From assembly GCA_937980645.1 (NCBI GenBank), contig CALJPQ010000009.1, forward strand, positions 304,018 through 368,017: a stretch of 64,000 nt of DNA, given 5' to 3'. Position numbers and translations under genes: made by a program. The notes under the pieces are model-generated. The model ran no database searches. It saw only the letters and a list, made by a program, of their open reading frames with translations, and was not told the origin of the DNA. Every line of letters begins with the position of its first letter. Within the stretch, counting starts at the first letter, position 1. The stretch comes from an uncultured Saprospiraceae bacterium. Its GTDB lineage: Bacteria > Bacteroidota > Bacteroidia > Chitinophagales > Saprospiraceae. This document shows positions 16,773 through 25,330 of the stretch, piece by piece.

Positions 16773-17432
16773 ATGAAGGACACCTACCGGCACAAAGGCC
16801 TGCGCAAACGCATGATTGACGCCCTCCGCCAGCGCGGCATTTCCGACGAAGCCGTCCTGGCCGCGATGATGGCTGTGCCGCGCCACTTTTTTTTAGACAA
16901 AGCCTTCGAAGAACACGCTTACGAAGATAAACCCTTTCCTATCGGCAACAAGCAAACGATTTCGCAACCGTTCACCGTAGCCTACATGACGGCGCTTTTA
17001 CAGGTAAAACCTGACGACCGTGTGCTCGAAATTGGCACCGGCTCCGGCTATCAGGCGGCCATTCTGGCTGCCTTGGGCGCGCGCGTCTATACGTTGGAGC
17101 GCCAGGAGGCTCTTTATCTGCGCGCCAAGGCCCTGCTGACCCAGTTGGGCATCCGAAACGTGCGCTGCTTCTGGCGCGACGGCTTCAGCGGCTTGCCCGA
17201 ATACGCCCCCTATCAGGGCATCATCGTAACGGCCGGGGCCCCCGTCGTGCCCGAACCGCTGCGCCAGCAACTGGCCATCGGCGGCCGATTGGTCATCCCC
17301 GTGGGTGATGAAGTGCAATACATGCACCGCTTCACCCGCCTGTCCGAAACCGAATACCGCGAAGAAGTCTTCGAGGCATTCCGCTTCGTTCCCTTCCTGG
17401 AAGGTGTCAACAAAAAAGACGAAAGCACATGA
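16773..17432 (+). CDS. pcm: Protein-L-isoaspartate O-methyltransferase
   Basis: This SAM-dependent enzyme methylates isoaspartyl residues in aged proteins so that they can revert to aspartate. The 219-aa protein has the QTISQP active-site motif (residues 61-66), the SAM-binding motif VLEIGTGSGYQAAILA (about 84-99) and the ITVTAGA-like motif (IIVTAGAPVVPEPL). The start at 16773 follows the promoter. Its stop overlaps the next start codon (ATGA), so it is translationally coupled to the amidohydrolase. Confidence 0.95.
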   Translation: MKDTYRHKGLRKRMIDALRQRGISDEAVLAAMMAVPRHFFLDKAFEEHAYEDKPFPIGNKQTISQPFTVAYMTALLQVKPDDRVLEIGTGSGYQAAILAALGARVYTLERQEALYLRAKALLTQLGIRNVRCFWRDGFSGLPEYAPYQGIIVTAGAPVVPEPLRQQLAIGGRLVIPVGDEVQYMHRFTRLSETEYREEVFEAFRFVPFLEGVNKKDEST

Positions 17433-18724
17433 AATTCTCCCGCATCCTGCTGCTCCTCTGGTTAACCTTATCCGAAGCCGCTCCGGCGCTGGCCCAAACG
17501 CGCTACATCCATTGCGGACGCCTGTTCACCATGACCGACGAGCGTGTGCTGATGCAAATGACCATCGTCGTCGAAGACGACCGCATCGCGCGCATAGAGC
17601 CGGGCTACCAGCGTCCACCCGCCGGCGTAGAAGTTGTGGACTGGCGAAACTACACCGTCCTGCCCGGCCTCATTGACTGCCATGTCCACTTAGAGTGGGA
17701 GCAAAACCGCAATTCCTATTCCGAGCGCTACACCCTCAGCGACACCGAGTCGGCCATCCGGGGCGTCGTCTATGCCGAACGCACCCTGCGCGCCGGCTTT
17801 ACCACCGTGCGCGACCTGGGCGGACGTGCCGCCAACCTCGCCCTGCGCAACGCCGTCCAACAAGGCTGGATACCCGGCCCACGCATCCTGACCGCCGGCA
17901 AAGCTATCAGCATCACCGGCGGACACGGCGACTACACCACCGGCGCCCGAGCCGACCTCTTCGACCCGCCGCCCGGCTTCGAAGACGGCATCGCCGACGG
18001 CCCCGACGCCTGCCGCGCCGCCGTGCGACACCAGGTGCGCCGAGGCGCCGACCTCATCAAAGTTACCGCCACCGGCGGCGTGCTCAGCTTAGCCCGCGAC
18101 GGACGCCTGCCCCACTACGCCGAAGACGAACTGACCGCCATCGTGCGCACCGCCCAAGACCTCGGCGTCCGCGTAGCCGCCCACGCCCACGGCGATGAAG
18201 GCGCCTTGCGGGCCATCAACGCCGGCGTGCACAGCATCGAGCATGGCACCTTCATGAGCGACCTCACCCTCACCCACATGAAAAACGCCGGCGTCTGGTA
18301 CGTGCCCACTCTCACCGCCGGCTGGGCCGTCAGCGATAGTGCCAAAAACGCCAAGGGCTTCTTCCCCGAAATCGTCCGAAAAAAAGCCTTAGACATTGGC
18401 CCTACCATCACCGAAACCGTCGGACGTGCATACCGCACCGGCGTCAAAATCGCCTTCGGAACCGACGCCGGCGTCTTCCCACACGGAAAAAACGCCTTAG
18501 AATTCCACTACATGGCCCAGGCCGGCATGAAACCGTGGGACATCCTGCGCGCCGCCACCACCAACGCCGCCGAACTGCTGGGCTTAGAAAACGAAATCGG
18601 ACGCATCGCCCCAGGCTTCGCAGCCGACCTAGTGGCCGTACCCGAAAACCCGCTCGATAACATCCGAACCTTCGAGCGCGTCGCCGCCGTCATAAAGGGT
18701 GGAAAGGTCTTCGCCAATGAATGA
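17429..18724 (+). CDS. Secreted metal-dependent amidohydrolase (prolidase/imidazolonepropionase-like)
   Basis: This 431-aa protein has a signal peptide (about 1-23, ending ALAQ). The amidohydrolase fold has the metal motif HVH (His85, His87), a DLIKVTATGG motif whose Lys is probably the carbamylated metal bridge, later histidines in AHAHG and SIEHGT, and the catalytic Asp in GTDAG. The C-terminal EIGRIAPGFAADLVAVPENPLDNI closes the small beta domain. The subfamily includes Xaa-Pro and Xaa-Arg/Lys dipeptidases. The four-base overlap with pcm suggests a link to processing of damaged or isoaspartyl peptides, which is inference. Confidence 0.88.
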   Translation: MKFSRILLLLWLTLSEAAPALAQTRYIHCGRLFTMTDERVLMQMTIVVEDDRIARIEPGYQRPPAGVEVVDWRNYTVLPGLIDCHVHLEWEQNRNSYSERYTLSDTESAIRGVVYAERTLRAGFTTVRDLGGRAANLALRNAVQQGWIPGPRILTAGKAISITGGHGDYTTGARADLFDPPPGFEDGIADGPDACRAAVRHQVRRGADLIKVTATGGVLSLARDGRLPHYAEDELTAIVRTAQDLGVRVAAHAHGDEGALRAINAGVHSIEHGTFMSDLTLTHMKNAGVWYVPTLTAGWAVSDSAKNAKGFFPEIVRKKALDIGPTITETVGRAYRTGVKIAFGTDAGVFPHGKNALEFHYMAQAGMKPWDILRAATTNAAELLGLENEIGRIAPGFAADLVAVPENPLDNIRTFERVAAVIKGGKVFANE

Positions 18725-18729
18725 TAAAA

Positions 18730-18778
18730 CCTCAGAGATGTCGCCCCTTCTCGTGCCTCGAAGACAACACCTCTGAGG
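18730..18778 (-). repeat. Dispersed palindromic repeat module 3, copy B
   Basis: An imperfect palindrome whose arms share CCTCAGAG-TGT. It is nearly identical to the reverse complement of 23963-24010, so the two copies are inverted relative to each other. Confidence 0.75.
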
Positions 18779-18789
18779 GCCCATGAATG

Positions 18790-18867
18790 AGTTTTTACCC
18801 CAAAGGCACAAAGGGTTTTTGAACCGCCACGAGCTATTTGTCTGTCATCTCTCCATTCGTGGCGACG
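18790..18867 (+). repeat. Dispersed repeat module 2, copy B
   Basis: It contains CAAAGGCACAAAGGGTTTTTGA, then ACCGCCACGAG and CTCCATTCGTGGCGACG. It aligns with 24021-24103. The CCACGA/TCGTGG ends are inverted relative to each other. Confidence 0.65.
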
Positions 18868-18872
18868 TTGCC

Positions 18873-19000
18873 TTACTGAGAATAATTGACCTTGTGCAAA
18901 GCTCCTGCGGAGCAAGAGGTCAGAAAACGCAGAAGGCGCAGAGGGCCGTGTAGGTGTTGCTCTCGGCGTTTTTGTGCGACCTCTATGGTGAAAAAATCAG
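18873..19000 (+). repeat. Dispersed repeat module 1, copy B
   Basis: It aligns with 12889-13010: TTACTGA, GACCTT, CGCAGAAGGCGCAGAGGGCCG and GTGAAAAAAT occur in the same order. It also contains a short GCTCCTGCGGAGC palindrome. Confidence 0.6.
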
Positions 19001-19166
19001 ACACAGCAAATAGGAGATTCAACTGCAATAGCCCTTAATAGCATTTATGCAGGCTATCCCACCTTATCGGGCAAAACCGACCTACAGGATAACAAATACC
19101 GGTCAGAAACGCCTCAACGCACCTGCGATGCGCCTCTATCAATCCGTATTGGCAGGTAGGGTAGCC

Positions 19167-19961
19167 TTACACCGCCACCGGTGCCTTAATGGCTGGCCAG
19201 GGGTCGTAGTGGAGTAGTTCGAAGTCTTCGTATCGGAAGGCAAAGAGATCGCGCACGGCGGGGTTGAGGCGCATGGTGGGCAGGGGGCGCGGTGTTCGGG
19301 CGAGTTGGAGTTGTACCTGTTCTAAGTGGTTGAGGTAGATGTGCACGTCGCCGAAGGTGTGGACGAATTCGCCCGGTTTCAGGTCGCACACCTGGGCCAT
19401 CATCAGGGTGAGCAGGGCGTAGGAGGCGATGTTGAAGGGCACGCCAAGGAAGACATCGGCGCTGCGCTGGTACAGCTGGCACGACAGCCGCCCCTGGGCC
19501 ACGTAGAATTGGAACAGGCAGTGGCAGGGTGCCAGGGCCATATCGGGTAGGTCGGCTACATTCCAGGCCGACACGACGATGCGGCGGCTGTCGGGGTTGG
19601 TTCGGAGCAAGTGTACGACTTCGGCTATCTGGTCAATGGTGCGCCCGTCGGCGCCCTGCCAAGAGCGCCATTGTTTGCCATAGATGGGGCCGAGTTCTCC
19701 GTTCGGGTCGGCCCATTCGTCCCAGATGGTAACGCCGTTTTCGTGGAGGTAGCGGATGTTGGTGTCGCCTCGGAGGAACCACAGCAGTTCGTGGATAACG
19801 CTTTTGAGGTGCACTTTTTTGGTGGTTACTAACGGGAAGCCCTCCTGCAGGTCGAAGCGCATTTGATAGCCGAATACGCTGAGCGTGCCAGTGCCAGTGC
19901 GGTCGTCTTTGCGCACGCCATTGTGCAGAATGTGTCGCAGCAGATCGTGATAGGCCTGCAT
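19167..19961 (-). CDS. thyA: Thymidylate synthase
   Basis: The enzyme methylates dUMP to dTMP with methylene-tetrahydrofolate. The 264-aa length equals that of the E. coli enzyme. Catalytic Cys146 lies in the APCHCLFQF motif. The phosphate-binding RTGTGT (residues 21-26) and a [10 protein letters not shown] motif (about 125-134) are present. It ends with APVAV. It lies 6 bp after the GCS2-CBS gene on the same strand and is very likely co-transcribed with it. Confidence 0.98.
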   Translation of the reverse strand: MQAYHDLLRHILHNGVRKDDRTGTGTLSVFGYQMRFDLQEGFPLVTTKKVHLKSVIHELLWFLRGDTNIRYLHENGVTIWDEWADPNGELGPIYGKQWRSWQGADGRTIDQIAEVVHLLRTNPDSRRIVVSAWNVADLPDMALAPCHCLFQFYVAQGRLSCQLYQRSADVFLGVPFNIASYALLTLMMAQVCDLKPGEFVHTFGDVHIYLNHLEQVQLQLARTPRPLPTMRLNPAVRDLFAFRYEDFELLHYDPWPAIKAPVAV

Positions 19962-19967
19962 GGTGTT

Positions 19968-21890
19968 TTATTTTTCTAACCGTTCCATCAGTCGCGCGGT
20001 GATGCGCAGGAAGTCCATTTCGGTGATGATGCCCACCAATTCTTTGCCTTTGACGACGGGTAAACATCCGATGCGGTGCTGTTGCATGATTTTCATGGCT
20101 TCCATGATGGTGGTTTCCGGCGTTACGGTGATAGGTTTTTCCACCATGATTTCCTTGACGGTGGTCAGTTCGTTGTTTTGGAAGCGTCCGCTGCGTGCGA
20201 AGTGGCGCAGTAGCATTCGCGAAGAGACCAGGCCGACGAGTTCGCCTTTAGAGTTTTCGACTGGCATGTAGCGGATGCGGCGCCAGTTCATGATTTCGGC
20301 GACCAGTTCGATGAGGTCGTCGCGCTGCACAGTGAACAGGTCGGTGGACATGAACTCTTCCACCTTAAGATTGGACGGATGCCAGTCTATGAGGTCGTCC
20401 GCAGTGGTCTCTTTCCAAGTATGGATGGGCTGGTTCTGCTGTTGATTTTTGATCATGGCTGCGGTGAGGCAGGAGACGGCCTCGTCGTTGGTAACCTGAT
20501 GCTTGAGCGCTGTGTAGGAGCGCAAGGCCCACCGGGCACCGGTTTTGTGGGCTTTGGTGCGCGCCTCGATGATGCCTAAGTATTTGCTGATGTCGCTGCT
20601 ACTGACCTTTCGATGTTTGAGGCCTTCCTTGGCTAAGGGCAACAATTCTTTCAAGATGAGTTCGGGGGCGTGTATTTTGCGGTCGCCGATCCAGTTGAAG
20701 GTACTGTCTATACCGAATTTAGCAGCTTTGATGAAGTTGTCGCGCACATCGTCGAACGACAGTTCGCGCGTGATGTCGGGGTAGTGCAGGCTCATGCCGA
20801 TCATAGCACCGAGCCAGAAAGCGGCGTTGGCGGTGGCATCCACGACGGTTGGCCCAGCGGGCATGACGCGGTTTTCGATGCGCAGGTGCGGTTTGCCGTT
20901 GGGCGAGATGCCGTAGCAAGGTCTATTCCACCGATAGACCGTAGAGTTGTGAATTTGCAGGGCACGTAGTTTGGGCACTTTGCCCTCGGCGATGGTCTTC
21001 AGGGAGTCTTCCTCAATTTTGCCGGCCAGCAGTACGCGGAAGCGGCTGATGTCTTCTTTGTATATTTCGGTGATGTCGCCCGTCAGCCAGCCCGAGCCAA
21101 AGTTGACCCGCGGTAGTCGCTCGCGCATGTGGTCGGCGGTGGTGCGCGTGTCTAAGCTTTGCTGGAACAGTGCGATGCGTGTTTCGGCCCACAGGCGTCG
21201 GCCAAACACTAAAGGCGAATTGGCCGCAATGGCCACCGTCGGCCCGGCCAGTGCCTGGGCAATGTTGTACATCTTGACGAATTCTTTAGGCGCCACCTGC
21301 AAATGCACCTGAAAACTGGTGTTGCAGGCCTCCAGCAGCGGCGACTCGTGCTTGACCAGCAACTCATCCACGCCTTCAATACGTAGTTCAAAGGCTGTAC
21401 CCAGCAGGTTTTTCTGTATGGCCGCCATAAGCGCGTAGTAGCGATCCACCGGCGTCAGGTTGTGCATCTCCAGATCGTGTTTACGCAGGGTGGGCAATAC
21501 GCCACACAGTACAATAGAGGCATCGAAATCGTTCAGCACTTCCTGAATACGCGCCAAATAACTCAGGTTTTCCGCCTCCAACTGGCTCAAGCATTCGCCC
21601 GTGAATTCACGAGGCGACAGGTTCGTCTCCAGATTAAACTTAGCCAACTCAGTAACGCACCACGGGGCATCGGTCAACTTCGCCAATACTTCCATATTGA
21701 TAGTAGCGGGCTTGTACGTCTTGTTGTGCACTAAGCACATCTCCTGCTCGGCGCCAATGCGCACGATGTCGTCTTCAAACCAGCCGTTCTCCAGCATGTA
21801 CTCAAAGGCCTGCACGTCGTCTAATAGCCGACGCACAAACAGCAGCATGTCCGCCTGATTCTCTAATGTCGTTACCCGTTGAAAACCCAT
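19968..21890 (-). CDS. Glutamate-cysteine-ligase-like (GCS2) protein fused to two CBS domains
   Basis: This 640-aa cytoplasmic protein has an N-terminal region (about 40-430) resembling GCS2/YbdK-type carboxylate-amine ligases. Visible markers are IGAEQEMCLV, an LAKFNLETNLSP segment, the AANSPLVFGR motif and a RIENRVMPAGPTVVDATANAAFWLG stretch. A linker leads to two CBS domains (about 515-640) with VEEFMSTDLFTV and VKEIMVEKPITVTPETTIMEAM. CBS pairs usually bind adenine nucleotides, so ligase activity may be under energy control. The substrate is unproven. The gene precedes thyA by 6 bp. Confidence 0.82.
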   Translation of the reverse strand: MGFQRVTTLENQADMLLFVRRLLDDVQAFEYMLENGWFEDDIVRIGAEQEMCLVHNKTYKPATINMEVLAKLTDAPWCVTELAKFNLETNLSPREFTGECLSQLEAENLSYLARIQEVLNDFDASIVLCGVLPTLRKHDLEMHNLTPVDRYYALMAAIQKNLLGTAFELRIEGVDELLVKHESPLLEACNTSFQVHLQVAPKEFVKMYNIAQALAGPTVAIAANSPLVFGRRLWAETRIALFQQSLDTRTTADHMRERLPRVNFGSGWLTGDITEIYKEDISRFRVLLAGKIEEDSLKTIAEGKVPKLRALQIHNSTVYRWNRPCYGISPNGKPHLRIENRVMPAGPTVVDATANAAFWLGAMIGMSLHYPDITRELSFDDVRDNFIKAAKFGIDSTFNWIGDRKIHAPELILKELLPLAKEGLKHRKVSSSDISKYLGIIEARTKAHKTGARWALRSYTALKHQVTNDEAVSCLTAAMIKNQQQNQPIHTWKETTADDLIDWHPSNLKVEEFMSTDLFTVQRDDLIELVAEIMNWRRIRYMPVENSKGELVGLVSSRMLLRHFARSGRFQNNELTTVKEIMVEKPITVTPETTIMEAMKIMQQHRIGCLPVVKGKELVGIITEMDFLRITARLMERLEK

Positions 21891-22743
21891 GACTTTGTTC
21901 GTTTTTTGCGCGTATTACGAGGCGTTTTCCTCTTTTCACCTGCAAACATCTGAAAACTCAAGCGGTATTGTGGTTCGCTCAAGGCTACTTTTTTCCCAAA
22001 CACCAGGCGACTTCATCAAAAACAAACCTGTGAAGGCAAAAAAGAAAGCCCCCCTACTCGCGAAGTGATGTGCTGCCTCTGCAGACCCATCCGCTCTGCG
22101 ACCGCTTACTCCGTTGGCTAAAATGGATGAGGCCAACGCCTTCATATCGAGCATTTTAACAAAAAACACATTCTGGAGGCATACCCACTGCCGATCAACA
22201 GGTCTGTCAGAAAAATAGAGTACCCGACAAACAGGCTTTTGCTGACCAGTTCGGATGCTGATGGAGCATTCTGTCCAACTTGCACACATACCCATTTAAA
22301 AATTTGAATTTCAGTCGTTTGTGTGAGTTTGAGGGCCTTCGTTTAGATTATGCAGCAGGCGTTGTGTTTGTTACACATGACGCGGCTGTACAGTATTTTC
22401 CAAAAAAACTATCGGAAGTGCATACCATTGTTGCAAATACATGTACATTTGCCGCGTGTTTACACCATAGGACGGCTGACAAAGCAATAAACAGCAGGCA
22501 CTTTGTTCGATGCCCTCCCCTGCGAAGCGAAGACACACTTAAGCACGGCTACACATCGTTTCAGTGTAGCATTTACTAAAAGATAATAAAGCGGGCTTGA
22601 GTTCTGGTCAGCGCTGCCTAAGAGGAGCATTTCTGATATCTGAGCAAAGGCGCTTGAGCCACTTCGACCAACGCTCAATAAGAGCGCAACGCAGTAAAGG
22701 CAAAGTGCTTCGCCTGTTCACAATCGCGTAAACATAAACGGCA
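21891..22743. other. Long gene-poor region of lower GC
   Basis: No ORF here looks real: those present lack family signals, plausible starts or the codon pattern of the neighbours. A TACATTTG box on the plus strand at 22444-22451 is the only promoter-like site noted. Base composition is visibly more AT-rich than in flanking genes. Confidence 0.5.
22444..22451 (+). promoter_or_regulatory. Isolated -7 box TACATTTG
   Basis: Exact TAnnTTTG match in a gene-poor region, about 290 bp before the DinB-like gene, with no -33 element at normal spacing. Confidence 0.25.
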
Positions 22744-23817
22744 ATGAACATTATCAAATCACTAAAAAAACTCTTTCAGCCGCCGCCGAGGCCAGAGGCA
22801 ACAGCCCCTGAACCTTCGCCACAAGAGTCGCCACCGACAAACATTACATTAAACGACACTCCATCTATTTTTATCAATCATTCTGAGCACATGAAAAAAA
22901 CGGATAATTTGCGCTATCCTATCGGCCCTTTTGAGTACGGAAAGACCTACTCGCTGGCGCAAACACGCGAAAACATTCATACTATTGAGCGTCTGCCCAA
23001 CGAGCTCAGAAAAGTTCTTCGCAAAATTGGTCGAAACCATTTCGACATGACTTACCGCCCGGGTGGATGGACGGTGCGCCAAGTAGTCCATCATCTGGCT
23101 GACTCGCACATGAATGCTTTTATACGCATGAAAATGGCGCTAACAGAGCCAACGCCGGTTATTAAGCCCTATGAGCAAGACCTCTGGGCAAAAACAGCCG
23201 ATGTAACAGAAATGCCGGTCAAAGTGTCCCTGCGACTATTGATGGCGCTTCATCGGCGCTGGGTTGCCTTGTTAGAGTCTTTGACTGAGGACGATTTGGA
23301 AAAAGGCTATTTCCATCCAGAGCGCAACGCCATTGTTTTTTTGCCGGAGGCTATCGCGCTCTATGCCTGGCACTGCAAACATCATCTGGCCCATTTAAAC
23401 ATAGTGGCACAAAGTGTCGCTGAAAACAAAGCAGAAAAGCACGCAGCAACGTCAGCTAAGCCCAAATCCACACAACAACAAACGGCCACAAAAGAAACAA
23501 GTATGAGCCGTGCTGAAATTTTAGCCAAGGCCCGTGCTGCTCGTGCTGCCAAGCGCGCTGAGCAGGGTGCTGAGGCGGCTGCGCCCAAAGCGAAGCAGCC
23601 CGTTCAGGCTGCTGAGGGTCCGAAGATGAGCCGTGCTGAGGCGTTGGCCAAGGCCCGTGCGGCTCGTGCAGCGAAGCGTGCGGCCCAGGGTGCTGAGGCG
23701 GCTGCGCCCAAGTCTAAGAAGTCTGCTGAGTCTGCTGAGGGTCCTAAGATGAGTCGCGCTGAAGCGTTGGCCAAGGCCCGTGCGGCTCGTGCTGCTAAAC
23801 GCAATCAGGGCCAATAA
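22744..23817 (+). CDS. DinB/YfiT-like putative metal-dependent hydrolase with basic repeat tail
   Basis: The 357-aa protein has a Pro-rich N-terminal extension (1-48), then a YfiT-like DinB domain (about 55-225) that starts LRYPIGPFE. Its metal-binding His residues are visible in VRQVVHHLADSH and WHCKHHLAHLN. The C-terminal part (about 254-357) is two and a half near-identical 41-residue repeats of the form MSRAEALAKARAARAAKR followed by an Ala/Lys/Pro-rich linker. The tail is strongly basic and helical and may bind nucleic acid. Codons there shift to GCT and CGT, unlike the rest of the window. Met49 is an alternative start that would match normal YfiT length. Confidence 0.82.
   Translation: MNIIKSLKKLFQPPPRPEATAPEPSPQESPPTNITLNDTPSIFINHSEHMKKTDNLRYPIGPFEYGKTYSLAQTRENIHTIERLPNELRKVLRKIGRNHFDMTYRPGGWTVRQVVHHLADSHMNAFIRMKMALTEPTPVIKPYEQDLWAKTADVTEMPVKVSLRLLMALHRRWVALLESLTEDDLEKGYFHPERNAIVFLPEAIALYAWHCKHHLAHLNIVAQSVAENKAEKHAATSAKPKSTQQQTATKETSMSRAEILAKARAARAAKRAEQGAEAAAPKAKQPVQAAEGPKMSRAEALAKARAARAAKRAAQGAEAAAPKSKKSAESAEGPKMSRAEALAKARAARAAKRNQGQ
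23503..23814 (+). repeat. 123-bp in-frame tandem repeat (2.5 copies)
   Basis: Units start at the ATG triplets at 23503, 23626 and 23749, exactly 123 bp apart. The third is truncated by the gene end. Copies two and three are almost identical at the DNA level. Confidence 0.9.
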
Positions 23818-23844
23818 CCCGAAGATTAGTTCAATCTATTAGAA

Positions 23845-23886
23845 AAGCGCCACTTTCGCCTACGAGCAGAAAGTGGCGCTTGCCTT
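23845..23886 (+). terminator. Hairpin terminator after the DinB-like gene
   Basis: A perfect 13-bp stem (23845-23857 with 23869-23881) with 11-nt loop. The plus-strand T-run is weak (GCCTTTGG). On the minus strand the hairpin is followed by TTTCT. Confidence 0.6.
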
Positions 23887-23946
23887 TGGATACCATTAGG
23901 AAAGGCGCCTCAGACGTAAGAAGGCACAAAGGGACGAGTTCAGGTG

Positions 23947-24010
23947 CTCTCAGAGGTGTTACTCTCAGAGGTGTTGTCTTCGAGGTACGAGAAGGCGACA
24001 TCTCTAAGAG
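23947..24010 (+). repeat. Dispersed palindromic repeat module 3, copy C (with tandem half)
   Basis: CTCTCAGAGGTGTT occurs twice in tandem (from 23947 and from 23963). The second starts a 48-bp segment that is the near reverse complement of 18730-18778. Confidence 0.75.
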
Positions 24011-24020
24011 TAGCCCAAAT

Positions 24021-24103
24021 GAGATTTTACCACAAAGGCGCAGCGTTTTTTGAGCCGCCATGAATATGCGAATGATAGATGGATAGTTCCTCCATTCGTG
24101 GCG
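24021..24103 (+). repeat. Dispersed repeat module 2, copy C
   Basis: It contains ACCACAAAGGCGCAGCGTTTTTTGAGCCGCCATGAAT and ends CTCCATTCGTGGCG. It aligns with 18790-18867 in the same orientation. Confidence 0.65.
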
Positions 24104-24307
24104 CTCCCCAAAACAAGTCTAATTGCCCTGATTTTTCGGAGAAAGAAACAGCCGCGTAACAACAAGACACACCGTATCCTACAGCGTCTGTGTCCGCTTA
24201 GATATACAGATAAACCGGGCAGGCATTGTACAGAGCCATGCCTTCCGATATAGGTATTTGTTCTCTTCCGGCCTATGCCGGGCCTGTCTTGAAAACTATA
24301 TTAGAAC

Positions 24308-25039
24308 ATGAAAAAAACACTTACCGTATTATTGATAAGCGCGTTCCTGGCAAATGTGCTGACCTCCCAAAACTATTTTGGCTTGCTTAATGCTGACCAA
24401 CAAACAGTCTCCATAGGTGCAAATGCTAACCCTAACCTCAATGCAAATGCCGACTACCTTGTCGGCTTCGATGCTCAACACAAGACTGTCCGCCGATACG
24501 GTTTTGTAGCGCAGGCCAACTTCCCGCTGTTTTCTCAAAAAGGCTTTGACTTCGACCTGCGCATCGGTGCCGGAGCACTGTTTGCCTTCACAGAGAAATT
24601 CAGGGCCATCTCTGGCATCAGTTGGAACCTCTCCAGCACAGCCGATATCAACGGCCGTTATGTTCACTCTGGCTTCAAATTGGATCTCTTCCCGAGCTAT
24701 TACGGCAAAAGGTGGGTTATAGCGCCGCACCTTGCCATAGGCTATCAGCCCTGGATTCACATCAAACACAGTGCATACGCTATTCAGGCATTTCAATACC
24801 TGTACCCTGGCGGAGCTGAACCATTCAGCGGCCCCAGAAACGGTTGGTTTTATCAAAACTACTTCCTGCTCCAGACAGGGCTGGCTGTGGCTTATTTCCA
24901 ACCTCAATGGCACCTCCACCTGACCGCGAGCTTCCAACAGCAACCCAACAGAGTGGGACTGGTCTCTTTGCCCGATATCGGTATTATGCCCATCTATGGC
25001 GGTGTCAATTTCGGTTATTCGATACCGGATAGAAAATGA
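24308..25039 (+). CDS. Putative outer-membrane beta-barrel protein of unknown family
   Basis: This 243-aa protein has a signal peptide (about 1-20) and then alternating amphipathic strands rich in Tyr, Phe and Trp, ending VNFGYSIPDRK. This is consistent with a small outer-membrane barrel. No specific family is recognised. Its codon use is less GC-biased than that of nearby genes, and it lies between repeat-rich and AT-rich intergenic DNA, which hints at separate acquisition. No promoter is clear. Confidence 0.6.
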   Translation: MKKTLTVLLISAFLANVLTSQNYFGLLNADQQTVSIGANANPNLNANADYLVGFDAQHKTVRRYGFVAQANFPLFSQKGFDFDLRIGAGALFAFTEKFRAISGISWNLSSTADINGRYVHSGFKLDLFPSYYGKRWVIAPHLAIGYQPWIHIKHSAYAIQAFQYLYPGGAEPFSGPRNGWFYQNYFLLQTGLAVAYFQPQWHLHLTASFQQQPNRVGLVSLPDIGIMPIYGGVNFGYSIPDRK

Positions 25040-25330
25040 GCGCCTGAACTGACACCGGCAATGTAGAAGGTTGTGGTGTCTCTCCTGTCCTTAAAAGCGC
25101 GTTTACCCTCTTGTAACTACCTATTTATGTAAGGGCCTATTCATTTTTAATGTACGAGCCTGTGCTCTTTCATTATCCGTTCGCGCAGCGGCCGCAAAGA
25201 GTGGATTGGCAACTATTCAAAAACGCTGCGCTTTTTGACACAGCAAGTATGCCGATCACAATCAGTCGCAACTCTTCTGCCATTATGGCGTGCAGAGCAT
25301 GGTAAAAAAGCGTACAAAGCCCTTCGCTTC
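25040..25330. other. Intergenic region between convergent genes
   Basis: Nothing recognised: no ORF, strong hairpin or promoter box. Confidence 0.4.

Larger units (their letters stand above)
18725..19166. other. Intergenic region built of dispersed repeat modules
   Basis: No gene is supported. It holds module 3 (18730-18778), module 2 (18790-18867) and module 1 (18873-19000) in succession, followed by about 165 bp with nothing recognised before the thyA stop. Confidence 0.6.
23887..24307. other. Intergenic region with repeat modules
   Basis: No gene is supported. It holds modules 3 and 2 of the dispersed repeat family at 23947-24103. The rest, up to the outer-membrane protein gene, is AT-richer and shows nothing recognised. 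Confidence 0.55.

Noticed and set aside
22280..22579. A 99-codon plus-strand ORF in the gene-poor region
   Set aside because: No recognisable domain, an odd composition rich in His and Cys, no supporting promoter at the start, and the sequence around it looks non-coding.
23503..23814. The 123-bp tandem repeat as a CRISPR array
   Set aside because: Units are contiguous, in frame and encode a regular protein repeat. There are no unique spacers and no cas genes.
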